A program made the translations under genes and the position numbers. Of a stretch of 64,000 nucleotides of DNA, positions 42,181 to 56,311 are shown piece after piece. The stretch's first letter is position 1, and each line of letters starts with the position of its first letter. Source of the DNA: Anisus vortex (Eukaryota; Mollusca; Gastropoda; Planorbidae); contig CASBPS010000123.1 in the NCBI GenBank assembly GCA_949126835.1, positions 62,001 through 126,000 on the forward strand, given 5' to 3'. The notes beneath the pieces are model-generated. The model ran no database searches. It saw only the letters and a list, made by a program, of their open reading frames with translations, and was not told the DNA's origin.

Positions 42181-44045
42181 CTTCAGTGGGTCACAGTTCT
42201 TTTTCACTTTCTTAGTGTTGCCTTGAGAAACGCTGTCTCCGTGCCGCTTAAAAGTTTGTGATGAATCTGCCTTGTTGGAGTCTATTGAGCTATGCTTTGT
42301 TCTCAAAGCCAGCACAGCCTTGAGGTTGGTTTGTTCTGCAATATTTGGAGTTCTCAAAAGCTTAAGATCAACATGGTTGCTGAAAGTGGAGGATTCCTGT
42401 GCACACTTCTGGGATATCCGCCCCATTCGCCCACTCTTAAATGGACTAGATGAACTTATGGTAGAGCAGGTGCCTGTGTCAGAGAAAGTGGAAGAGTACA
42501 AATAATTTTTTAAACATATATTGTCATCGACTGCAATAAAGTTACTTGAACTTTCCAATTGCCCCTTACCTTTTTTCTCATTTTTTTTCTCCACACACAA
42601 CGCTTTCTTTGTTGGCAAGTTGGTAAAGGACTTCATTTTAGATGGCCTCATTGCATTTGATACAAAGTCTGGAGATAAACTTATTTTCTTCCTGTAAATC
42701 CTTCTGGACTTCATTCTAGAAGTCATATCACATTGAGTGTCTGAATTGTTCTTTTGGTTAATAATAAGAGTTTTCTCAGCAGTACCATCTTCAAGATCCG
42801 ATGTAAACGGTGACCTCGCAGATTTGTCCAGCAAAGCGTTCCTATTTCTCTTGACAGTTTTAAAGGTTGCATTTGTCTTTTCTACCTTATGTTCCTCATT
42901 TTTTTCTATGGTTGTAACAAGGTTCGCCTCAGTTATGTTAGAACATTCTAAATCTGCTGCTGCCACAAGCCTTCCATCATAGTGCTCAATTTTTTTTAGC
43001 ATAGGCCTAACCGATTTTGAATCCGGATCAAACTCTGAAATGTCTGGAGACCTTCTCCTGCTTCTCTTTCTTCTTAATTCATTAGTGTTATCACTCCAGC
43101 AATCTGACTGAGACAAATATCTTTTCCTTTTTGAAAGCTGTGATTTCTTACTTCTGATTGCGGGCGGTGCTCTGTAATCACTTTCTCTGTCATCACTCAC
43201 TACATAATCATCATCGTTTTGTCTAGCGCAACCTCTAGATAGCATGTTTGCATCAGCCAAATATTGGGAATTGGTCTTCAATTGTAAAACATCTAAACTG
43301 TAGTCTTCTTCGCTTGAAGTGAACACTTTTGATTTTCTCATTTTAGACGACTTTTGTCGGGATTTTAAAGACTTTTTTTTTCCTGACCTTTACTCTGCAT
43401 ATCCTGCCCTAAAGCATTCTCACATCTGTTTTCAGCTTTCCTAGACCTATAATCTTCCTCTGAATTCTGAACATTTGTGGGCAAAAGAGATTCAAACAAG
43501 TTTGTGGGCTTATTAGAAGGGGTGATATTTTTCTTTCCATCTGCCAAATTGGTGGACAAAACAGAAACAGACTCTTGCTGTGTCCTCTGCTCAGCAATAT
43601 TTATGTCTTCATGTAGTAACCTTCTGCACAGTGGCTGAATGTTCACAAATGAATTGTCCGCGTTCAGATAATCAGTCCTCAACATATTCAGAAGTCTCTC
43701 TACCTCATAAAGTGTGGCAGGGTTCACTTTCCCTGGCTCGTGGTTTTTCTCCATGTCACTTGTCTTACAGCACCCGCCTCCCTGGCCATAGAAGGTCCCA
43801 ATTTTGGCAAAAGATTGGTCAGAAGGCCTGAGGGCGAATGATGTCAGGGCGCAGATCATGGCCACTTTTAGGGATATGTGATGGCAGAGGCAAGCGAGCT
43901 TGGCACAGACAGAGGACAGGTCATTTCTCCTAGCAACTACAGCAACTAAGTTGTCCTCTTTGATGCTAGTCTCCATCTGGCTTTTGTCCACATTAATGGC
44001 GAAGATGTAGATGTCTTCATACAGCTGGAGATAGGTATCACCACA
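42181..44045 (-). CDS. Long exon 'CGDTY', U3
   Basis: As in U1, with the nine-A break. The basic half is open through the donor AAG/GTAGGC, then runs into the intron as VGLIKKVYI. One base in the A run beyond the donor explains the longer read-through seen in U1. Confidence 0.6.
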
Positions 44046-44240
44046 CTGTAAAGAATAATTCCTAAAATTATCAAAACTGAATAAATTCATTTAGACAACT
44101 ATTTAAAAAAAAAGCAATTTTTAATTAATAATAAGACTTCATTAAATCATATTATACTGATTTACAATTACTCGTCCTGATAGCTTTTATCTATTTTCTT
44201 AATCCTAATGAGTTTGGCTAATGCTATCAAACTAACAAAC

Positions 44241-44314
44241 CTTTTCTCTCAGAACATCTATGAAGATAACTATTTGATCTGTTGACTTTGAGATTTTAGC
44301 CATTGACCACACAC
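44241..44314 (-). pseudogene. Truncated 47-codon exon, U3
   Basis: Same piece as 7529-7602. Confidence 0.65.
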
Positions 44315-44315
44315 G

Positions 44316-44912
44316 TAACAATAGACTGATTGTTCATTAAAACCTTAAGTGAACAATAGAATGAATAGGTCTTAATCTTGTTTGAGCAACAGCAATCGGG
44401 GAATTTAATGACCTTGTATGAAAATTAATTGCACTGGTTGGGTCATGTTATGCCCTTGTCTGAAAATTGATTGCAGCCATTGTGGGATTTGAAGGCCTTG
44501 TCTGTCCTTTGAATGCAACCATTGGGGCATTTGATGGCCTTGTCTGAAAATTGATAGCACTCTCTAGACTCTTAATTGCTTGGTTGGAGTGAACAGCTTG
44601 TAAATAGTTTATCATTGAATTCTGATCCACATCTGTTTCAATAGCACTCATCACTGTTGATCTAGATTTTACCTCTGTGTTTTCTGCTGATTTTTTCTTC
44701 TTAGATTTCATTTTTGGTACAGGACAATTGCCATCATCGTCAACTGTTGCTTTTAACTTCTTGACACATTTTTTTTAAACTTAGGAATGGAAACTCCAGG
44801 TAAATCCTCAGAAATTGTCTCCATGATTAACTGGGAGAAATCATCTTTTAATGGATTTTGTCTTGAATGGGCCGTTCCTGAGCTGTTTGCTTCAGGTTTT
44901 TTTTTCTTACAC
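44316..44912 (-). pseudogene. Linker exon B, U3
   Basis: As in U2, with four 42-bp repeats and the KFKKN frame break. Confidence 0.6.
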
Positions 44913-45000
44913 CTGAAATGTAAAACACAACATACTTCTTTAATATATGCTTGAAAAAAATAATTTTTTATTAAAAAAAACAGCACTGACTACTGACCTA

Positions 45001-45441
45001 TCTATATATATATAAAGACAGTGTTAAGCCCCGCGAGGATCCCCATTGGTCAATTTGAAAACACGTGTGTCACTGACCTATCTAGGCCTAGCCCAATATA
45101 CCGTCTAATAATTTTTCACATCGAACATGTGTCTTCGATAGCTCAGTGGTAAACGTAGTGGACTGCTATACGGGCGACCATGACCAGGGTTCGATTCTCC
45201 AGTTAGACTATACTATTTTTTTCGACAATTAATTTTTCAAACTTTTAAAAACAAAAGACATTGTAAATCTATAGGCAATATAGATTTTGTTAAATAAAAA
45301 TATTTGACTATTTTTTTTACCCTATTACAATATTTATTTACTTTCCTAAAAGTATTCAGTAAAGTGTAGTTTATAAATTTGTTATCTGCACCCCAGACAG
45401 TCCTTTTTTTTCACCCGGGCAACGCCGGGCAATGCAGCTTG
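45001..45441 (-). mobile_element. Non-autonomous Helitron-like element, U3 (441 bp)
   Basis: Same insertion; one T fewer in the T run before the terminal hairpin. Confidence 0.8.
45132..45208 (+). ncRNA. tRNA-like segment in Helitron, U3
   Basis: Copy of 8294-8370 with GACCATG in place of GATTATG. Confidence 0.45.
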
Positions 45442-45584
45442 TTATTAAATATATTTCCATCTCTATGCCCTTCAGGATGAGGAGCAATATCTTTGCCGCC
45501 TTTCCATAATTTGAAACGCTCTGGTTGATATTTCTTGACAAAAATGTCCATTGAGATTTTAAAAGCGTCCCTACGACACACACA
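45442..45584 (-). pseudogene. KDM4: KDM4-like exon B, U3
   Basis: Open frame, cut from its donor by the Helitron as in U1 and U2. Confidence 0.8.
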
Positions 45585-46100
45585 CTTTCAAGAGAAAATA
45601 TGATGTTAGTTGACATGCATTTGTAATGAAATGTTAGTCTCAGATGGTGGAACATCAGTTTTATTATTTTTTCTCGTGGCAGAAGTATCGTGCCAGGACT
45701 GAGTACCTTCTACTGCATTTTTAACAAACTCTTCCGTACCATTGACCTGTTTGGTTATAATTGATTCAAGTTCTTTGTTTAAATTCAAAGAAAATGCCAG
45801 CTGATCTCTAATGTTGTTAGAAAATGAAATACTTGGTGATGGTTGTGAAACATTGGTTACAATAGACTGATTGTTCATTAAATCATTAGACCTTAAGTGA
45901 ACAATAGAATGAATAGGTCTTAATCTTGTTTGAGCAACAGCAATCGGAGCATTACATGGCCTTGTCTGAAAATTGATAGCACTCTCTAGACTCTTAATTG
46001 CTTGGTTGGAGTGAACAGCTTGTAAATAATTTGTCATTGAATTCTGATCCACATCTGTTTCAATAGCACTCATCACTGTTGATTGAGATTTGTGAAACAA
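45585..46100 (-). CDS. Exon C, U3 (164-codon open frame)
   Basis: The best-preserved copy. It is open from [18 protein letters not shown] through [19 protein letters not shown] and [20 protein letters not shown] to [12 protein letters not shown]. It resembles the linker exons over its first third and has one copy of the 14-residue repeat. A splice donor at its 3' end is not obvious. Function unknown. Confidence 0.5.
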
Positions 46101-46233
46101 TTAGGCCTACACCAACATTGGAGCTGTCATTAGCAGATGGAGTGGAAATGAGTGTTCCTGTGAAAGTCACTAAATTGGAAGTGCAGATAATGGGCTGAGG
46201 AACTAAATGACGAGGGAGTGATACTTTGCCTGA
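46060..46233 (-). CDS. Probable second exon after MTHSR exon, U3
   Basis: Copy of 26457-26630 with the same strong acceptor. Confidence 0.5.
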   Translation of the reverse strand, partial: SGKVSLPRHLVPQPIICTSNLVTFTGTLISTPSANDSSNVGVGLIVSQISINSDECY

Positions 46234-46340
46234 CTGTAACGAGAAGAGAAGTGGATGATTTGAAGACAAACATTCATGACAAGAGCTTGTGGGTCACAAG
46301 TAGAAGTTTGAGAATGGTATAAACCTGGCCATGTTCTCAC

Positions 46341-46658
46341 CTGAGATGATAAACTTGAAACCTCAACATTTGTTGACAAACTCAATGCTTGAACATTTGT
46401 AGAAACATCCTCAGTTCTTGACTTTAGCTTTTTAGAATTTCTGCTTTTATTTATCTTAGACTGAGGTGAGCAACAATCTTTCTGTGGTAATACAGCTTCA
46501 TCTGTTGATATTGTTGAGGAACCTAGTTGGTCAATTAAGGAGTCTGCTGAATAAGCATAATTGTTTGTTACAGAAATATCAAGATCAAGACATTTCAGAA
46601 AGACAATTCTTCGCTCAACGTTTTTTTTTAAATCGAAAATAATGCGTGAGTGTGTCAT
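46341..46658 (-). CDS. Likely first coding exon 'MTHSR', U3
   Basis: Copy of 26738-27055; 106 codons, CAG/GTGAGA donor. Confidence 0.6.
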
Positions 46659-46831
46659 TTTTCCTTAGTTGAGTAGCATGTAGGAGTTGAAAAAACACAG
46701 CTTTTTGTCGATGTCAAAGCCAGCACACTCTCCGCAAAGCCACCAGCACTCCCCTTTTTTAAATATTGTTCCTGCAGTAGCGTTTGAAATTAGAAATCAT
46801 TAGGCCTACAATTACAAACAATGTTAATGGA

Positions 46832-48345
46832 CCGTGTTAAGCCCCCCAAGGCTCTTCATTGGTCAATTTGAAAACACGTGTGTCACTGACCTATCTAGGC
46901 CTATATAGTGTCTAATATATTTTAATTCAGTTTGGCTTGATATTTACTGTTACCCCGGTATCTGGCAAGCCATTAATTAAATCATGCCAATGTCAACATT
47001 CATGAATATACCTAAAATTAACTGTAGTAGATACTACTACATAGTAGTATAGTAGACACTAAGACACTACAGCGCTGATACAACACACAAATGTCTTAAG
47101 GCGCCTGAGGCGAGTGTTTACACACCACGGTCACTACGCTTCGCAAGCCTAAGGCCTCCAGCGCGTGACGTACAAAAGTAGCACTTTGGCCTGTACTTAC
47201 GGTGGTCTTGGTTAAGCCCCCCGTGGATCCCCATTGGTCAATTCGAAAACACGTGATCTACAAGCCCAATGACTGCCCTATTGTAATTTAATATATTATG
47301 TCTACTTATCTTATCTTATACATTACAGACGCTCCTTCTATAAAGAATATTATTGCGTCATACGCTCATACTTCCTAAAGAAGAAGCCAATACGACTTTA
47401 AAAAGTTACTACATTGTAGTTTATGAACTGTTTATCTGTAGTGTATAGGCCTTTAGGCCTATTTAATTTTTCTCCGTTTATAACTTATTATCTCATATCT
47501 TACTTTTGTGATCACTTATAGACATGAGGTTTCCTTAGCGGTTAGCGTCTTCGACTCCCATGCGGGTGGCGTGGGATCGATTCCCCGCTATGGCTCAAAT
47601 TTTTTTTCTACTTTTCTATTAAAATTACTATTAATATTACTTTTTTAAAATATTGTAATGATTTTATGACTTAAAAAATGTTTTCAATAAATAAAATGCA
47701 ATAGATTAATTAAAATATGAGACTTATATAGTGCATATCCCGTTCCCGTTGGAACAGTTATATGCCTAGGCCTATATTTCTAGGCCTAGGCCTATATTTT
47801 TGACACACTTGTGTCTCGGAGTGTTTGATTCTCATCAACATTTGAACAGGGATAGGCCTAGTTTAACTTTTTGTTAATTAAAAAGAGATTTTTTTTTTGC
47901 CCGATTACAATAGATCTATTTACTTTGAATTATTTTCTTAAATGTTTTCGGTAAAAAAATAATAATTATATCTATATTTTTAAAGTAATTATAGGTTTCA
48001 GTACAGTTCATTGTGGTTTATAAAAAACGTAGACATATCTGTAGCTTTAGTTTAGACCTAAGCCTGTGTATGTATTTTTCCCCGAGGGTCGCCGCAAATT
48101 AAGATTTTGGTTTAATAAAAAGACTTGTCTATATTTAACCCGATTGTTATATTTGCTATTACCTTCCTAAATGTTTTCACAACATAATTATTATATTTCT
48201 AAATTTATTACATCTAGGCTAGATTAGAATCTAGGCCTATATCTTTCGGTTCATTGTAGTTTATTTAATGATTTAATGTTTATCTAGCTTAAACTATATT
48301 TAATTTTTCCCCGGGAAACGCCAGGGAATTTAGCTTATATATATA
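46832..48345. mobile_element. Composite of Helitron-like remnants, U3
   Basis: Copy of 27229-28742 with a few point differences (for example TAGGCCTAGG at 47784). Confidence 0.5.
47526..47596 (+). ncRNA. tRNA-like segment (Gly-CCC-like), U3
   Basis: Copy of 27923-27993. Confidence 0.45.
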
Positions 48346-48368
48346 TATATATATTCCACATTTAATAT

Positions 48369-49291
48369 TGTAACCCCCCCATCCTTATCTCTCAATACTT
48401 GTGCAGCTCTTGTTATTAGCCCCACGGCTATCGGATAATATTTCATACGCTAAGAAACCCCTCGGTCGTTCAAATACAAATGTCCAGGGAGATATGTAAC
48501 GGTCTCACTCTAAAATATAGTGGGCCCTCTCCCAGAGCTGTATTCAGTTTAATAAGTTAATTATTAACCCAGATCCTTCACCTCATTATATGAGAAGTCG
48601 GGGTATCAGTAAACGTATTTCTGATTAAGTAATTAAGGACTGTATACAATGATGCTGTTCAGTTGTAATCTGAAAGTGTGCTTTGGTTGTACTGTTATTG
48701 TTTTTGTTATTTTATACCCTAAATATGGAACTTTGTTTCTAAAATAATAATAGATTACTATGCATTGTTAACTATTTTGGTTAGACCTTTTATTATGTTG
48801 TAAATTACAAAATTTATTTTGATTACCAATGTATTTTGTCAGTGTTTAATATGGTTTATGTTAATTATTTAATTTGTTTCAATTATTGTTATATTTGTTA
48901 TTAGAAAGTATAAAATCAGTAGGTGTGTTTATTAGGTAGGCCCTATGTAAATTTTATAATTTGAAAAATGTGTTACATATTTTGAATATGTGTTTAAATA
49001 ACGGGCACACGTACAATTGTTCAATTTTACTGGGCATCTAGCTAACCTGTTTTGGGGCTGTAAGTGTGTGTGACCTAATGATCTCCTATATGCATGGGGA
49101 GAGCTATTAGGCCTATATTCGGTGACAGAAAGGTGTGAGATTACGATGTGTTCAGCTAAGAGCCAGAGGAACGAGTGTGTGGCGTGTGGCTGTCTTTTCT
49201 TGTTAGAAATAAAGAGCCCTTTTAATATTTTAACCACCTCGTTGCCTTGATTTATGTGGAGATGAGAAGAAATATAAATATTGTCATAACA
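48369..49291 (+). repeat. Possible solo LTR of another family, U3
   Basis: Copy of 15545-16467; 923 bp. Confidence 0.35.
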
Positions 49292-49401
49292 GCAGGCTTC
49301 CCTCTAGACAAGAAGCCAATACGGTCGGTAGATCAAGTGCTCCCACCGTTCACCAGATGAAAGGCTGGGAGAGCAGTGCCTACTAAGATAGTAATAGATA
49401 G

Positions 49402-50029
49402 TGTTACGAATCTCGGTCATAAATGAATGACGTAGTAAGGCATTGACCTCTTAACAAGTGCGTATCAGAGTCCAAAGCGACCAAGGTTTGACCTTTATGC
49501 CCTGAGGGCAGTTTAAATAAAATAATTCGTTCAAATCCCGTGGAAATTGGAGGATAATTCTGGATCGTAGTAATTATAGAGAAAGAGGTTAAAATGCGTA
49601 TTAAGACCCTGTAGAATCTTCGATGATAGTTTTCTTTGTTAAGTCCCGACCTCCTTAAAGTTAGTTCAGTTCGGAAGTTTGTCGAGTGAAGTCGCTATAT
49701 TCATTTGTATATAATATGCCATTTATTTTGAAATACTTATGTTGCCATCAGTTGATGAAGTTTATTGATCGTTTATATTGAGTCTACAATTTAAATAAAA
49801 TTGTTTATTCAACAACTGGAGTTGTGTGATCTATGATTGTTGAGAAAGGTGTTGAAGATAATTATCACGAATATAACTACATTGCTGCATAGACCTGTCA
49901 GTCAAAGAACCCCTAGCTTGGGCTACAGATTAGCAGAATCTAGAGACTTCTAATAAAGATACAACTATATTCATTGAATCCGATTTAACGAGTCGTAATA
50001 ATAGTCATCATATAAAGAGGGCCATAACA
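49402..50029 (+). repeat. 5' LTR, copy 4
   Basis: 628 bp, TGTTACG...CATAACA; followed by the primer-site candidate TGCGGTCTTCGTCCG. Confidence 0.93.
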
Positions 50030-50200
50030 GTTTGCGGTCTTCGTCCGATATAGTTGTATAGTGAAGCATATATTCAAGTTGTGTTGTGTTGTGTGTTGGA
50101 GCCGTGACCTACTGAGCAAGCCTAATAACGCTGAATTCATTCTTCCGATTGGAAAAACGTAAGTTGGAAATTTACATTTTATAAATCTCTTAACTAAAGA

Positions 50201-52981
50201 ATGGAATTTATTGAAAATCCAGAAGAAGAAGTTCTGAAAACTTTATCAATAAAGAAGTTAAAAGAGATCGCTGAGATCTTGAAGATAGAAGTTACTGAAA
50301 CTACACCATCGAGGACTGTGTTGACACAGCAGATAAAAGATGTGTTGATTGCGAGTGGAAAGTTGAAAGTAGAATCAAGCGCGGAGGGATATCAAGTTGA
50401 AGGTCAGATGTCCGAACAGTTGCGATTTCAAATAGAAATGAAACGGATGGAAATGGAAGATAAAAGAGAACAAAAACGGATTGAGATGGAAGAAAAACGT
50501 CTTGAGATGGAAGATAAGAAAAGTCAAAGAGAAATAGAAAGTCAGGAAAGAGATAAGCAAAGTCAAAGAGAAAGTCAGGAAAGAATAGAACTAGCGAAGA
50601 TAGGAGCTACTAAAAAAGAATCTCATAGTGATGTAGAGATGGCCAGATGGAAAAAGCTAGTCCCTACCTACATTGATAAAGAAAGTAAAATAGCTAATTT
50701 CTTCCAGACCTTTGAAATTTCTTGCAGAGATTTTAAGTTCCCAGAAGATAAATGGGGAATATTAGTCAGAACAGCTCTTACTCAAGGAAGGGCAAGAGAT
50801 TGTGTTCTATTGTTAAAAGAGGAGAATTTAAATGATTATGAAATCATTAAAGACACTGTACTTAAAGCCTATAACCAAATACCGGAAAGTTATCGGAAAA
50901 GGTTCCGTCAGTACACAATGTCCCCTTACCAAACACACTTAGACTTCCTTAGAGCAGAAGAAAAGTTAATGGATCAGTGGATAAAATCCAGAAATATCTC
51001 CACATTAAAAGAAATGAAAGATATCATTCTGTTAGAGGATTTTATTAACAAAGTGAGGCCGGATATAAGTATGTATTTATCCGAGCGTGATATCACTGAC
51101 CCACATAAGGCTGCTGATTTAGCTGAACAGTACACATTGTGTCATAGGACAGCTGATGGAAAGAATGTTAATAGGCCACAACGGCAAGCAGAAAACACAC
51201 AACAACATCGTGAAAAAGAGCATTTTGTGAAACAAAATGATGTTAATAAAAAACCTGTCTACAAAAACGTCCAATGTACTTTTTGTAAAAGAACAGGACA
51301 TAGCATCGAAGACTGTTGGAGCATAAGGAAAGATAAAAGACCTAATAAGGTGGTAATGTGCACTAGCCATAAACCAAAACAAGAGGTACAAGAAAGCGAA
51401 AATACAAACGAACTGAATTCGAAGAAAGATTATTCTAAACCAGAAACACTGAGGGTGGATTTGCCTGAGAGCAAAAGTCAGAAGGTAGAGAAATCTACAC
51501 CTGAAGATAATGAGGATAAATATCCTGATTATAAATACAGAATGGCTACTATTGGATTAATTGTCCAAGTCCACAGAGACGAAAAAGTAGACCAAAGTAT
51601 TTTTGACTCGAACAAGAGTCTGAAGTCATCGAAAGATGAAACAACACCCGAAAGTCATGGTCAAGGGAAGAATAAAATTGACACAGAGACCCTGTGCAGT
51701 TTTCAACCGTTCATTAGTGAAGGTTGTGTGGCCTTACAAAAGGAAGGACCACTGAAGTCCGTAAACATATTACGAGACACAGGAGCATCATTAACACTGC
51801 TGCTTAAAGATGTATTACCATTGAATGTGAATACATTGACAGGACAGACTGTCCTATTGAGAGGTTTTGAATGGAAAGAAGAAATACCTCTACATAGGAT
51901 ATACCTCGCATCTGACTTGGTAACAGGATATGTGACAGTTGGAGTAATATCAAAACTTCCTGTTGAGGGCATATCCGTTATCCTAGCAAATGATTTGGCG
52001 AAAGGGAGGGTGAGACCTGAACTGATTGTAAAGGAAAATCCAGACCCTAGTCCTATGGTGGAGACAGGAAAAGAAAAAGAACTTTATCCTGTAGGTGATG
52101 TCATAAATGGTATGACACCACAGAAAAAGAAAGAAGAAATTATCTCACAAGAAAAGGAAAAGAAAGAAGAAATTCTCCCACGAGAGAAGAAAGAGGAAGA
52201 AGAAGTGGAACGTGATACTACTATTTTCTCCATGAGTGAAGATTGTCCGAAAGGAAATGATCAATCAAAGAAGTCATCACAAAATGAAATGATTGCTGAA
52301 CAGAAAGTAGACCCAGAGTTGCTACAGCTGCATGAGAAAGCTGTCGACGAGAAAGAAAATCCTACTACTGATGTCTATGAACAGATAGACCACAGCATGA
52401 ACAAACAACAATGCAAACCTGCAGTTGCCGGTACAGATGAAGATTGGAGGAGCATCACTGAAGAAACGAGTGCGGAGAGCTGGACCGAAACTATCAAAAG
52501 CTATGGGTTACCACAATCCATACCGACAGATCGAAGGACCAACTTCGCCCCGGAACTCTTCAATCCAGTCCTAAAGAACTTATGCCTGGAGCAGGAGATG
52601 TCAACTGAATCCCATCCGGAAAGTTGAGGAGCCTATGGACCAATCTTTGGACCCACTGTCCGAGGACCACTCAAACTACTTCAAGAGGAATGGCAGACCG
52701 AATTGGACCTCCTTGGGCTGAGCAAGTACCTAGATAAGTACAAAAATTTTTTGTCTGACATAACTGTTTTTGTGAGAAAAAATTTTTACACTGCTCACAT
52801 GCAGATGCCATTGTTGTGTGATGAAAGAAAGGCAAAAATATTATATCATTTGAAAATGATAAAGCCTTACCTTCTGAAAACAATTGGAATAAGCTTGATG
52901 TTGTTAACATTGTTACTCTTATTTGTAAAATTTATGCCTGGAGTACAGGATGAATTGAATGACAAATTCACTGATAGTTAG
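50201..52981 (+). pseudogene. gag: Polyprotein of copy 4, stopped after 808 codons
   Basis: Same as copy 3 except for CGA to TGA at 52625-52627 inside the integrase remnant. This fits C-to-T decay of a CpG. The rest of the frame, including the membrane helix, continues open to 52981. Gag, zinc knuckle and protease (DTGA; ILAND) are complete, so a protein without the C-terminal helix could still be made. Replacements such as E to K in the capsid (DKESKIANFF) and R to S (DISMYL) separate it from copy 3. Confidence 0.9.
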
Positions 52982-55174
52982 TTACCAAACTTACTATTTT
53001 AAAACTAAATCCCTTACTTGTGATGAAAAAGGACTGAGTAAAAGTATTGTTAGAGTAAATATCATTGTAGTGTGATATTTCTAAACAAACTTGTTAGGTT
53101 GAGCATTTAAAATAATTGCTATAAGAGAAAAAGATCAGTTTTATCCGCAGAATTGGTTTCTAAATCAGAGGACATTATAAGTGTGGACTGATTATAAGAT
53201 ATGTTTGAGAATCTCTGGAAATGATAATTGAAACATTTGGCAGAGAGGATATCTGATTGATAAAGATGTAAATGGTTTTAAGAAAAGAGAATTTTCTATC
53301 ACTAAAGTATTGAGAAATGTTTTATGATTGTACTATGGATTTATTTTATCATGTACTGTTGTTGAAATATTGCACTGAGACAAGATGCAAATTTCTTCTA
53401 TGTGAATTTATTCATTTGTTCTATTATCATTGAATGTATGATAATGTAGGGTAAAAATAGTTGCAGCAAGGCAGAACTATGACTAACAAGAATTCCAAGA
53501 AATGTATTATATATGATTTTTCACTTTTAGGAAACTGTTACATGAAAAGCAGATCAGAAGTTGAAACTAATGTAAAATAAGACTTATCCTTGTTTTATAT
53601 AAATTTAGGATATGTGCCACTGACTTGACACTGTAAACCAGAATGGTTGAGAATGTCATGGTTGAGAATTTATAATGTTGACATACCAATGTTCAACAAA
53701 TGTATTATTAATTAAGGATTTCATGTCAAGATTGTAAAACTAATCTATTTTTTTTTCTGTATGAGTTAAAATAGATTGAATGAATTGTACTGACAATCAA
53801 AAGATTGGGTAGACCTGAACACTGTGAAAGTAACAGGAGAACCTAGAACCTATGAAAAAAAACCTTTATGGAAAATGGAAAAGAGCAATGTACACCACTG
53901 AAAAGATTGGAAATGGAATGTTTCACCACACCAGTCAGACCAGCAGTTTGTTTTGTACATAAATTGTTACATTGATTTCGCTCTGAAAAAATTAATAGTA
54001 GCCTATGCTTAACTCTTTTCTACTTCAATAATATTGTATTTGAAATGTATTTAATGTAATTAAAAGAAAATAAGTACTTACTATTTAGTACTAAGATTGT
54101 ATGAAGATAATATAATCTGCTTTGATTGATAGTTAATTAAGTAAATTAACCAAATTTGTTTCAAGTAAATCCATGTCTGCATGAAAGATAGAATGTTTCA
54201 ATGTGAACTCTTTTAAAAAAAAAGAAAATAATGACGTCGAAAGGTCATGGTAAAATGAGAAATTGAAATATTTTTAATGATTTTGGCTATAAACTATTTT
54301 AATTCGTGAACAGACTATATTTAATGTTCTCAAAATAATATAAATGAATTTAATATTGAGATAATAAGTTGTTAAAGAATGCTCATTTAATACGATAACT
54401 ATTTAATCGCGTAGCAATCTATTTTGACCTAAAGCGGTGATGAGGTAAAAATTTGCATAGCGATGTCAATATTGTTAGAATCAATTGAGAATGAGAGAGT
54501 GATCGCAAGGAAGAGGGAGAGAAAGAAAAAAGAATACTGACCTAGAAATTTTGGGTTTTGACACAGACAGTATTGTTTAAAGTTTAATGTGTTAGCCAGC
54601 CTACAAACATGGAAAAAAATACTGTCGAGAAAATGATCGTGTTGTTGTGTAATTAGGTCAAGCCTAGTAGTATTTTTTTCATCAAGAGCGGTTGTTTTTT
54701 TCTCCTTATGAAAAAAAATAAGTCGTGTCTGAATAGACATTAAGTGATTTTTTCTTTTGTTGTTGATTACAAATGTAAAAGATATTAGTTTATAATTAAA
54801 TGGACGAGAGAGGTTTTTATTAACGTGGAATGTTCATGTAATAGAAATTATTAACTTGTATTATATTATATCTATTAAGAATGATTATGTATTTTTCTTG
54901 TATACAAGATTTAGATAAACAATTTAATTGTCCATTGTTTTGAATTAAAAATTGAATGATTGAATGACTGTAGTTAAGCCATTTGATAAGATGAACTTAG
55001 ATTGCATATATTATATGTTATTGTTATCAGTTCGATTGAATTATTGGGATAGCCAATTGAATGGTATTGTTTTCCCCGGAATATTTTCTTTTATAATTAT
55101 TCCTTAAAATTAACATTTTTTTTGTATTGTAAAATGTAAAAGAAATAATTATAAAAACTTTAGAAGGAGGGGGA
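52982..55174 (+). other. Long noncoding 3' interior, copy 4
   Basis: As in copy 3; ends in the polypurine tract before 55175. Confidence 0.8.
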
Positions 55175-55802
55175 TGTTACGAATCTCGGTCATAAATGAA
55201 TGACGTAGTAAGGCATTGACCTCTTAACAAGTGCGTATCAGAGTCCAAAGCGACCAAGGTTTGACCTTTATGCCCTGAGGGCAGTTTAAATAAAATAATT
55301 CGTTCAAATCCCGTGGAAATTGGAGGATAATTCTGGATCGTAGTAATTATAGAGAAAGAGGTTAAAATGCGTATTAAGACCCTGTAGAATCTTCGATGAT
55401 AGTTTTCTTTGTTAAGTCCCGACCTCCTTAAAGTTAGTTCAGTTCGGAAGTTTGTCGAGTGAAGTCGCTATATTCATTTGTATATAATATGCCATTTATT
55501 TTGAAATACTTATGTTGCCATCAGTTGATGAAGTTTATTGATCGTTTATATTGAGTCTACAATTTAAATAAAATTGTTTATTCAACAACTGGAGTTGTGT
55601 GATCTATGATTGTTGAGAAAGGTGTTGAAGATAATTATCACGAATATAACTACATTGCTGCATAGACCTGTCAGTCAAAGAACCCCTAGCTTGGGCTACA
55701 GATTAGCAGAATCTAGAGACTTCTAATAAAGATACAACTATATTCATTGAATCCGATTTAACGAGTCGTAATAATAGTCATCATATAAAGAGGGCCATAA
55801 CA
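55175..55802 (+). repeat. 3' LTR, copy 4
   Basis: 628 bp, followed by ATAG. Confidence 0.93.
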
Positions 55803-55806
55803 ATAG

Positions 55807-56311
55807 CTTTTATAGTGATTATCAAAATTATAATATGTATAGGTCAAATAGGGTTAAATTGCATTTCATTTTTAGGACCTAGGGCCTAGGCTTATAGGCT
55901 ATAGCCTAGGGCCTACTAATATGGCAGTGTTTAGTATTCTCATAAAACTCCGCCATGACTAAGCAATTTTTCCAAATATATGATCGGCCGAACAACGTGT
56001 GAAATGTAAATAGTGTGTTATATTTTTCATTAGTTGCATTTAAGAGTTGAAAAAAAAAAACAGCTTTTGTCGGTCACGCAGTCACGCTTGAAATCATTAC
56101 AAACAATGTTAATGGTAATTAGGTCACTTGTATAACGCGTCAATATCGGTGTTGCGCAGTCTAGGCGACGTTTAGTATAATGGTGCACTTCAAAAGACTA
56201 GCGAGAGAAAGATAAAGAGAGAGAGATAGAGAGTGGGATTAAGTGCGGTAATCTAGTGTATAAATTAAACGTTATAGTGACTTTTGGTGTTACCTAGTAG
56301 AGTTGGCCAAC
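55807..56311. other. Spacer, U3
   Basis: Equivalent of 16578-17075, with a few extra bases (TAGGGCC near 55907). No gene seen. Confidence 0.6.

Larger units (their letters stand above)
49402..55802 (+). mobile_element. LTR retrotransposon copy 4 (complete, RT-less, frame interrupted)
   Basis: Both LTRs are 628 bp. The target duplication ATAG (49398-49401, 55803-55806) is at the same host base as copy 3, so this is a segmental duplicate of that insertion and not a new one. Confidence 0.94.
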
